Shown here: piece by piece, positions 1-3,634 of the stretch
How positions within the stretch are numbered: position 1 is the first letter of the stretch
Layout: each line of letters begins with the position of its first letter
DNA from: Alphaproteobacteria bacterium
GTDB taxonomy: Bacteria > Pseudomonadota > Alphaproteobacteria > Micavibrionales > SZUA-601
Assembly: GCA_003250865.1 (NCBI GenBank)
Contig: QKJH01000094.1
Location: forward strand, 1 to 5,833
Length of the DNA stretch: 5,833 bases
Direction: 5' to 3'
Notes under the pieces: generated by a model
Databases searched by the model: none
What the model was told of the DNA's origin: nothing
Seen by the model: the letters and a program-made list of their open reading frames with translations, nothing else
Program-made: the position numbers and the translations under genes

Positions 1-517
1 TTTCTTCTGTTAGCGGGGTGATGATGTCACCTTGTGCACTGCGGTTTGTTACCACATCATAGTTAAAGGCAACCTTTTTACCCAGTCCCAGGAAGTCACC
101 ATCAGATACGACAACCATCGCGGCATCGCCGTTGCTATCCAAAATAATGTCGTGGATTTTGCCGATGCGCTCGCCATTCGTGTTGAACAACGGTTCACCT
201 AACATACCGGCCGCTGTCTGGCGGTATTCAACATTGACCAGTTTTACATCCGCAGACGGATCTTGGCCGATAATGGTGGTTTTAATGTCCTGATAGGCTT
301 CTTTCGTGGCTTCGGAAACATCTTCGGCCGTATCGGAAACGGTATCTTTGGTTTTGTTCCATGTTTTCTTCATATCGCCTTTCGGTGCAGTCTTGGTATG
401 TTCCATTTCCTGCATGGTTTGCGGTGTGCTGGCAGAATTATCCTTCATCTCGGCCATTGCAGGGGCAGCACCCATAATCGCAATCAGCGATACAGCGCTC
501 AATAATGTTTTCTTCAT
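1..517 (-). CDS. Exported PRC-barrel domain protein (3' end beyond left edge)
   Basis: The reading frame opens at an ATG at 517 and stays open for 172 codons to the left edge, so the C-terminus is missing. An AAGGAG Shine-Dalgarno at 525-530, 7 nt upstream, fixes the start. The N-terminus is a classic Sec signal peptide: MKKT, a hydrophobic core, then APAMA with likely cleavage after residue 22. Residues 23-80 are polar and rich in Thr, Glu and Lys, with an amphipathic stretch (DTVSDTAEDVSEATKEAY). From about residue 103 comes a PRC-barrel-like fold: GEPLFNTNGERIGKIHDIIL, then a strand-rich DAAMVVVSDG and an FLGLGKKVAF segment. PRC-barrel proteins of this exported kind are common in alphaproteobacteria and often stress-induced; their biochemical role is poorly defined. 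Transcription probably starts from the GGAAC-N17-CGTA element at 581-606. A terminator separates it from the upstream 85-aa gene, so it is its own unit. The family call is by motif recognition only. Confidence 0.85.
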   Translation of the reverse strand, partial: MKKTLLSAVSLIAIMGAAPAMAEMKDNSASTPQTMQEMEHTKTAPKGDMKKTWNKTKDTVSDTAEDVSEATKEAYQDIKTTIIGQDPSADVKLVNVEYRQTAAGMLGEPLFNTNGERIGKIHDIILDSNGDAAMVVVSDGDFLGLGKKVAFNYDVVTNRSAQGDIITPLTEE

Positions 518-580
518 GGTGTTTCTCCTTTCATTGTTGAAACAATTGTAGTGAGTGTTTTCATGTCTTGCGGGGGTACT

Positions 581-606
581 TACGCAAAGGGTAAGTCAAT
601 CGTTCC
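581..606 (-). promoter_or_regulatory. EcfG-type promoter for the PRC-barrel gene
   Basis: Read on the minus strand, GGAAC (606-602) is followed after exactly 17 nt by CGTA (584-581). This matches the GGAAC-N16/17-CGTT consensus of alphaproteobacterial EcfG sigma factors except for the last base. The predicted transcript would have a leader of about 57 nt before the ATG at 517. The same GGAAC-N17-CGTA pair recurs before the lipoprotein gene (1794-1819). The overlapping TTGACT at 599-594 has no good sigma-70 -10 at 17 nt. Confidence 0.65.
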
Positions 607-638
607 AAAAAAAATGGATCGGTGTGAGGGCCGATCCA
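607..638 (-). terminator. Intrinsic terminator of the 85-aa gene
   Basis: TGGATCGG (615-622) and CCGATCCA (631-638) form a perfect 8-bp stem with an 8-nt loop. On the minus strand this is followed by eight consecutive T (614-607). The plus strand has no T tract after the stem, so the signal acts leftward. It lies about 100 nt past the stop of the 85-aa gene and directly abuts the GGAAC element of the next promoter. Confidence 0.85.
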
Positions 639-737
639 AAGGTGCGGGGTGCAGGTAGATTGTCCCCGAAAGAGATGAGTGGTGAGTTTTAGGAGTGGTT
701 TATTATTTATGTCCTTTCGTTGTGTCCTTGTGCGTCC

Positions 738-995
738 TTATGCATGTTCGCGGATGTCTATACGATCGAATTTTCCAACACTGCGCTCGACCCGGCTCTT
801 CAAATCCGGTAATTCGGTGAGCAAGTCAATCAGATAGGTGTCAAAAGCATCATGTTCATTATCCAGACGGTGCTTGCGGGCTTCAATAACCAGAACATCC
901 GAAGCACGTTTGCCGTTACGGTAGTCTTTTTTCAAAAACATATCCGCAATAAGCGGGTGTGAGATGCCGGTTACTTTTCTGGGTAAGTCTAACAT
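738..995 (-). CDS. Small protein of unknown function, 85 aa
   Basis: I do not recognise the family. The case for a real gene is good: ATG at 995, a strong AAAGGA Shine-Dalgarno at 1003-1008 with 7-nt spacing, an open frame to TAA at 740-738, and a dedicated intrinsic terminator at 607-638. The protein is soluble and highly charged (many K, R, D, E), with no signal peptide, membrane segment or cysteine. Its N-terminal part (LPRKVTGISHPLIADMF) looks structured, and the middle to C-terminal part (FDTYLIDLLTELPDLKSRVERSV) is predicted helical by eye. A NepR-like anti-sigma identity was considered because of the ECF gene nearby, but the NepR core pattern is not evident. It is divergent from the ferritin-like gene across a 255-bp region containing operator-like array A; no convincing promoter of its own could be picked. 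Confidence 0.7.
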   Translation of the reverse strand: MLDLPRKVTGISHPLIADMFLKKDYRNGKRASDVLVIEARKHRLDNEHDAFDTYLIDLLTELPDLKSRVERSVGKFDRIDIREHA

Positions 996-1044
996 CGCTT
1001 GGTCCTTTCGTTTGTGGCAGAACGCCGTTGCTGAGTAAAAGGTA

Positions 1045-1065
1045 ATACGGGTGTGAGAACCGTAT
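1045..1065. repeat. Short inverted repeat upstream of the 85-aa gene
   Basis: ATACGG (1045-1050) and CCGTAT (1060-1065) are a perfect 6-bp inverted repeat around a 9-nt spacer, 50 bp upstream of the start of the 85-aa gene. It could be an operator or a leader hairpin. It is short enough to be chance. Confidence 0.3.
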
Positions 1066-1100
1066 CGGTGGTGTGTAACAAGGATTAATGTAAGCGTGTT

Positions 1101-1161
1101 TTGTAACCGGAAAATGGCTGAATTGTTTCTATTTTGAAAAGAATTGTTTCAAAATTGTAAC
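1101..1161 (+). promoter_or_regulatory. Operator-like tandem array A (TTGTAAC/TTGTTTC half-sites)
   Basis: Direct repeats on the plus strand: TTGTAAC 1101-1107, TTGTTTC 1123-1129, TTGAAAA 1134-1140, TTGTTTC 1144-1150, TTGTAAC 1155-1161. The start-to-start steps are 22, 11, 10 and 11 bp, close to helical phasing. OmpR-family response regulators typically bind such phased direct repeats. An inverted copy with the same spacing (array B, 2899-2959) sits beside the response regulator gene. The inner 39 bp of A and B match at 29 positions. The array ends 25 bp before the GGAAC element of the ferritin-like gene. Confidence 0.6.
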
Positions 1162-1186
1162 GGTGTATTTTTCGGACGATTTTCAT

Positions 1187-1211
1187 GGAACTAAATGCGT
1201 GCATCCCTGTT
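1187..1211 (+). promoter_or_regulatory. EcfG-type promoter for the ferritin-like gene
   Basis: GGAAC (1187-1191), 16 nt, then TGTT (1208-1211), one base from the CGTT -10 consensus. The leader to the ATG at 1251 would be about 33 nt. It is weaker than the other two elements because the first -10 base differs. The GGAAC overlaps an upstream in-frame ATG at 1185, which argues that this ATG is not a start codon. Confidence 0.5.
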
Positions 1212-1236
1212 TGTTGCGTAGGTATAACCATAGGAC

Positions 1237-1242
1237 AAGGAG
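1237..1242 (+). promoter_or_regulatory. Shine-Dalgarno deciding the start at 1251
   Basis: AAGGAG lies 8 nt before the ATG at 1251. The alternative in-frame ATG at 1185 has no such site upstream and would add a 22-residue cysteine-containing stretch unlike the family. Confidence 0.85.
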
Positions 1243-1250
1243 CTGCGACT

Positions 1251-1715
1251 ATGAATGACATGTCACTGTATCAGGAAAACAGAGAACTGGAAAAACTGAT
1301 TAACCTTAACCACGATGCCTGCAAGTTTTACGAGATTGCCAAAGACAAGGCTACAAACCCTCAGGTGGTTCAAACCTTCCGCAATATGGAGGGCTTGCAT
1401 AATGGCATTATTGTCGATATTCAACAACGCGCCCGCTCCAATGGGGGGGACATTATTATTCCGGAAAAAACCATATTGGGAGCAGCGCATATCTTTTGGG
1501 CAAAACTGATAGCCACAATCGGTAACGATGTTGACGAGGTTCTGGTGGCTCAACTGGAAGAGGCCGAAGAACATTGTCTGTTTTCGATGGAATACATTAT
1601 CGAGAAAGGGACTATTTCACCATCAACACAAACCATGCTTCATAACGAAATGATTGGACTGCGCAAAGGGTATTCTTATATGAAAGCATTGAAAGAATGT
1701 ATGATGCCCGCATGA
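1251..1715 (+). CDS. Ferritin-like four-helix-bundle protein, DUF2383/PA2169 type
   Basis: A 154-residue soluble protein beginning MNDMSLYQ. The pattern of an N-terminal helix (LEKLINLNHDACKFYEIA), a second helix with FRNMEGLHNGIIVDIQQ, a glycine turn (SNGGD) and later helices (LVAQLEEAEEHCLFSMEY, then MLHNEMIGLRKGYSYMKAL) resembles the PA2169/DUF2383 ferritin-like family, whose members are about 150 aa. Acidic and His residues (H18 in NLNHD, E47 and H50 in MEGLHN, EEAEEH) fall where ferritin-like folds often carry metal ligands, though metal binding is not established for this family. Related proteins are often found among stress and stationary-phase genes. The gene is monocistronic: EcfG-type promoter at 1187-1211, terminator at 1756-1789, and operator-like array A further upstream. 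A longer start at 1185 is possible in frame but disfavoured by the ribosome binding site. Confidence 0.82.
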   Translation: MNDMSLYQENRELEKLINLNHDACKFYEIAKDKATNPQVVQTFRNMEGLHNGIIVDIQQRARSNGGDIIIPEKTILGAAHIFWAKLIATIGNDVDEVLVAQLEEAEEHCLFSMEYIIEKGTISPSTQTMLHNEMIGLRKGYSYMKALKECMMPA

Positions 1716-1719
1716 TGTC

Positions 1720-1739
1720 CTTGTGCCGGAGGGCGCAAG
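1720..1739 (+). other. Small hairpin between the stop codon and the terminator
   Basis: CTTGTGCC (1720-1727) pairs with GGCGCAAG (1732-1739) with one G-U pair around a GGAG loop. It starts 4 nt after the stop codon of the ferritin-like gene and has no T tract. It may protect the mRNA 3' end or be incidental. Confidence 0.35.
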
Positions 1740-1755
1740 ACACGATGCTTTCATT

Positions 1756-1789
1756 AAAAGGCCGCCTTTGCCCTGAGGCGGCCTTTTTT
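1756..1789 (+). terminator. Strong intrinsic terminator after the ferritin-like gene
   Basis: AAGGCCGCCT (1758-1767) and AGGCGGCCTT (1776-1785) form a perfect 10-bp GC-rich stem, extendable by two A-T pairs, with an 8-nt loop and a T6 run at 1784-1789. The A run at 1756-1759 also gives the minus strand a four-T tail, so weak bidirectional action is possible. Confidence 0.92.
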
Positions 1790-1793
1790 CTTG

Positions 1794-1819
1794 GGAACCA
1801 ATCTGCAGAGTGACACGTA
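1794..1819 (+). promoter_or_regulatory. EcfG-type promoter for the lipoprotein gene
   Basis: GGAAC (1794-1798), exactly 17 nt, then CGTA (1816-1819). Spacing and both core elements are the same as in the promoter of the PRC-barrel gene. The leader to the ATG at 1859 would be about 33 nt. The element begins 5 nt after the T run of the preceding terminator. Confidence 0.68.
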
Positions 1820-1846
1820 GGCTTACTTGTGTTTAACGCCAATAAA

Positions 1847-1852
1847 AAGGAG
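1847..1852 (+). promoter_or_regulatory. Shine-Dalgarno deciding the start at 1859
   Basis: AAGGAG lies 6 nt before the ATG at 1859. The frame is also open from a GTG at 1829, but that start has no ribosome binding site and would place this one inside the coding region. Confidence 0.85.
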
Positions 1853-1858
1853 TTTTCA

Positions 1859-2119
1859 ATGACAAAGAAGACCAAGAAAAAGATTTTACATGATACATCC
1901 GCAGCCATCTTGGCGGTAATGTTGGGACTGACGGTTGCCGCTTGTGGCACTTCGCGCACCGAACGTACACTTAGCGGAGCCGGTATCGGTGCCGGCGCAG
2001 GGGCTCTGGCCGGAGCGGTAACAGGAGGCAGCGGTACAACCGGCGCAGTTATCGGCGGCGTGATTGGCGGTGCAACCGGTGCCATGACAGACGAAAACGA
2101 TATTAACTTGGAACGCTAG
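1859..2119 (+). CDS. Small glycine-zipper lipoprotein, 86 aa
   Basis: The N-terminus is a lysine-rich n-region (KKTKKK), a hydrophobic segment (AAILAVMLGLTVAAC) and a lipobox VAAC with Cys29 as the predicted lipidated residue. The residue after Cys is Gly rather than Asp, consistent with outer-membrane sorting. Residues about 40-76 are a glycine zipper: repeated GxGxGxxxG spacing through GAGIGAGAGALAG and GAVIGGVIGGATGAM, forming two short helical hairpin arms broken by GGSGTTG. The tail (TDENDINLER) is acidic. The size and plan recall OsmB-like and glycine-zipper 2TM lipoproteins of the envelope stress response; the specific function is unknown. It has its own EcfG-type promoter at 1794-1819. 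The TAG stop (2117-2119) lies inside the left arm of the inverted repeat shared with the convergent response regulator gene. Confidence 0.85.
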   Translation: MTKKTKKKILHDTSAAILAVMLGLTVAACGTSRTERTLSGAGIGAGAGALAGAVTGGSGTTGAVIGGVIGGATGAMTDENDINLER

Positions 2120-2149
2120 TTAATTACGGATGGGCGGAACTAACTAGCG
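2114..2149. terminator. Inverted repeat at convergent gene ends, possible bidirectional terminator
   Basis: CGCTAGTTA (2114-2122) and TAACTAGCG (2141-2149) are perfect 9-bp inverted arms with an 18-nt spacer. The left arm contains the stop codon of the lipoprotein gene, and the right arm begins inside the stop codon of the response regulator gene (2142-2140). Rightward the hairpin is followed only by GTTTT, and leftward there is no T tract, so intrinsic termination would be weak. No other terminator is visible for either gene. Confidence 0.45.
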
Positions 2150-2877
2150 GTTTTGCCGCAGAACATATAACCAACCCCGCGCACGGTTTTGATAATGGTT
2201 GGCGATTTTGTATCGTCGCCCAGCTTCTTACGCAGGCGGGCAATTTGAATGTCAATGGAACGGTCATACACGTCAAAACGGCCGTCGCGCGTCAAATCAA
2301 ACAGATGTTGGCGGGATAGGGCACGGTTGGCGGATAGGATAAGAGCTTCGAGTAGTTTGAATTCACCTGTTGTCAAATCAGCTGACTCGTTCTTGGGAGT
2401 AAATAGCTGAAACTGGGTTCTATCCAAAACCCAACCGTCCGCAAATTCAATTTTCTCCCTATCCTTCATGGAAGAGGGGGAAGAAGCGGAAGATGCCGTT
2501 TGGGTAACAGCATTCATCCGGCGTAACACCGCCTTGACCCGTGCGGAAAGTTCCCGCATCTCAAACGGCTTGGTCATATAATCATCCGCTCCCATTTCAA
2601 GACAGATGATTTTTTCTGTTGTTTCGGTTTTTCCGGATATAACAATAATAGGCGCTGATGATTTTGCCTGAAACTGTGGAATAAGGGAGAGGCCTTCGCC
2701 ATCGGGTAAAATCAGATCCAAAAGGATAACATCAATTGTGCCCAGCTCGGCCTTTTCCAGAGCGCTTGCAACGCTGGAAGCGGTTATAACGTTATAACCA
2801 TCATCTTCCAAATACTGCTGTATAACAGTTTGGAGTCCGGCATCGTCATCAACGCTGAGTATTGTGCCCTTCTTCAT
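2140..2877 (-). CDS. OmpR-family response regulator (REC plus winged helix)
   Basis: 245 residues from the ATG at 2877. The receiver domain (about 4-118) begins ILSVDDD with the acidic pair D10/D11. The phosphoacceptor is D54 in VILLDLILPDGEG, the switch residue is S81 in VISGK, and the invariant Lys is K103 in MTKPF. A Ser/Thr-rich linker (about 122-142) leads to an OmpR/PhoB-type winged helix (about 143-240) with LTTGEFKLLEAL, the recognition region DRSIDIQIARLRKKLGDD and the terminal VRGVGYMF hairpin. It is a full-length DNA-binding response regulator. No Shine-Dalgarno precedes the ATG. An upstream in-frame TTG at 2916 has no support and lies inside array B. The gene is divergent from the ECF sigma gene across 127 bp containing array B, suggesting autoregulation and control of the sigma gene. 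Its kinase is unproven; the hybrid kinase at the right of the window is a candidate. Confidence 0.93.
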   Translation of the reverse strand: MKKGTILSVDDDAGLQTVIQQYLEDDGYNVITASSVASALEKAELGTIDVILLDLILPDGEGLSLIPQFQAKSSAPIIVISGKTETTEKIICLEMGADDYMTKPFEMRELSARVKAVLRRMNAVTQTASSASSPSSMKDREKIEFADGWVLDRTQFQLFTPKNESADLTTGEFKLLEALILSANRALSRQHLFDLTRDGRFDVYDRSIDIQIARLRKKLGDDTKSPTIIKTVRGVGYMFCGKTAS

Positions 2878-2884
2878 TTTTAAG

Positions 2885-2890
2885 AAGATA
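2885..2890 (-). promoter_or_regulatory. Possible -10 element of the response regulator gene
   Basis: TATCTT on the minus strand (2890-2885) ends 7 nt before the ATG at 2877. With normal spacing the transcript would start at or next to the A of the ATG, matching the absence of a Shine-Dalgarno. The -35 region (TTTCAA at 17 nt) is poor and lies within array B. Confidence 0.35.
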
Positions 2891-2898
2891 GTGTGATT

Positions 2899-2959
2899 GT
2901 TACAAAATTGAAACAAAAATTTTCAAAACTGTTACACGCGTGACAAGAAGGTGTTACGC
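2899..2959 (-). promoter_or_regulatory. Operator-like tandem array B between response regulator and ECF genes
   Basis: Plus-strand half-sites: GTTACAA 2899-2905, GAAACAA 2910-2916, TTTTCAA 2920-2926, GTTACAC 2931-2937, GTTACGC 2953-2959. Steps are 11, 10, 11 and 22 bp. This is the reverse-complement orientation of array A with identical spacing over the same 61 bp. A further GTGACAA at 2940-2946 may be an extra half-site. In the minus-strand direction the array points at the response regulator gene and overlaps its likely -35 region. Its other end lies close to the -35 region of the ECF gene. Binding by the adjacent OmpR-type regulator is the simplest reading, but is inferred. Confidence 0.6.
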
Positions 2960-2969
2960 GGGCGCTTCA

Positions 2970-2975
2970 TATTAA
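2970..2975 (+). promoter_or_regulatory. Possible -10 element of the ECF sigma gene
   Basis: TATTAA at 2970-2975 resembles a sigma-70 -10 hexamer. The -35 position holds no recognisable hexamer but is next to the GTTACGC half-site of array B. That is the usual layout of an activator-dependent promoter. No GGAAC element is present, so self-activation by an EcfG-type sigma is not suggested. Confidence 0.3.
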
Positions 2976-3004
2976 GGGGGTAGCAAACGAAAGGAGCAAC
3001 ACCC

Positions 3005-3565
3005 ATGTTTACAAATTCACAATTGATGCGCGAAGCCGAGGGATTGAAAAAATTTGCCTATCGCCTGTCAAGAAATTCGTTTGATGCCGAAGACCTGCTT
3101 CAATCAACCTTGCTAAGGGCTATTGAGAAGAAGCACTTGTTTGATGGCAGCTCGAACCTGTTCAGCTGGACATCAAAAATCATGTATAACCTTTTTGTGA
3201 CGGATTACCGCCGCAAAACAAAGCACGAAACACAATTTGACCCCGAAAACTATCTCAAACATGAAAGTGTTGAAGCAACACAGGAGGTAAAAATGGAACT
3301 GAAAAATGTCAAGCGTGCCATGCAAACACTCTCGGACGATCACAAAGACGTTCTGGTGATGGTATGCGTGAAAGGGTTGCAATATGCCCGGGTTGCCGAA
3401 ATTTTGGATATTCCGGTCGGAACGGTTCGTTCACGCCTGTCACGGGCACGCGAAGCATTACAATATGCCATGGACAATGTGTCATCAGGGCAAAACAAAG
3501 CATTCTATCAAGAGCGGGTACTGTCCATCCCCGAAGCCTATCAGATTGCCGCCCATGCGGCCTGA
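3005..3565 (+). CDS. ECF sigma factor, EcfG-like
   Basis: 186 residues from an ATG with AAGGAG 8 nt upstream (2991-2996). Sigma region 2 spans about 10-74, with DAEDLLQSTLLRAI (27-40) and the promoter -10 recognition segment around NLFSWTSKIMYNLFVTDYRR (51-70). A charged linker (72-97) leads to region 4 (about 98-153), whose helix-turn-helix reads YARVAEILDIPVGTVRSRLSRAREAL. The region-2 block KHLFDGSSNLFSW and region-4 block IPVGTVRSRLSRARE resemble alphaproteobacterial EcfG-type stress sigma factors. The C-terminal tail (154-186) is short, without the SnoaL or other extensions of some ECF groups. No anti-sigma gene adjoins it: divergent on the left is an OmpR-type regulator, convergent on the right a hybrid kinase. 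The three GGAAC-type promoters in the window are plausible targets. A different ECF subgroup remains possible. Confidence 0.85.
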   Translation: MFTNSQLMREAEGLKKFAYRLSRNSFDAEDLLQSTLLRAIEKKHLFDGSSNLFSWTSKIMYNLFVTDYRRKTKHETQFDPENYLKHESVEATQEVKMELKNVKRAMQTLSDDHKDVLVMVCVKGLQYARVAEILDIPVGTVRSRLSRAREALQYAMDNVSSGQNKAFYQERVLSIPEAYQIAAHAA

Positions 3566-3592
3566 TATGCGCTGGCGTCCTGCTGTCTTGGG

Positions 3593-3631
3593 AAACGGCT
3601 CCCCCGGGAAACCGGCGGTGAGCCGTTTTTT
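3593..3631 (+). terminator. Intrinsic terminator of the ECF sigma gene
   Basis: AAACGGCTC (3593-3601) pairs with GAGCCGTTT (3620-3628), followed by a T6 run (3626-3631). The interior can form a second helix, CCGG-GAAA-CCGG (3604-3615), capped by a GNRA-type tetraloop. It ends 4 nt before the stop of the convergent kinase gene. In the leftward direction only three T follow the stem, so termination of the kinase message here would be weaker. Confidence 0.88.
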
Positions 3632-3634
3632 CTG

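Noticed and set aside
263..551. Two overlapping plus-strand open frames of about 80 aa
   Set aside because: They lie antisense to the well-supported exported PRC-barrel gene, whose signal peptide and ribosome binding site are clear.
594..599. TTGACT as a sigma-70 -35 element for the PRC-barrel gene
   Set aside because: No acceptable -10 hexamer lies 16-18 nt downstream, whereas the GGAAC-N17-CGTA pair fits well.
738..995. The 85-aa protein as a NepR anti-sigma factor
   Set aside because: Size and context would fit, but the conserved NepR core (a short helix-forming LR..Y block followed by an EP-P motif) is not visible.
1612..2085. 157-aa minus-strand open frame, Pro/Ala-rich N-terminus
   Set aside because: It is the antisense shadow of the glycine-zipper coding region and the ferritin-like gene end. 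It crosses a strong terminator and has no ribosome binding site.
2136..2160. GGAAC with CGCA 16 nt downstream
   Set aside because: It lies within the end of the response regulator gene, overlaps the stop-codon inverted repeat, and no plus-strand gene follows it.
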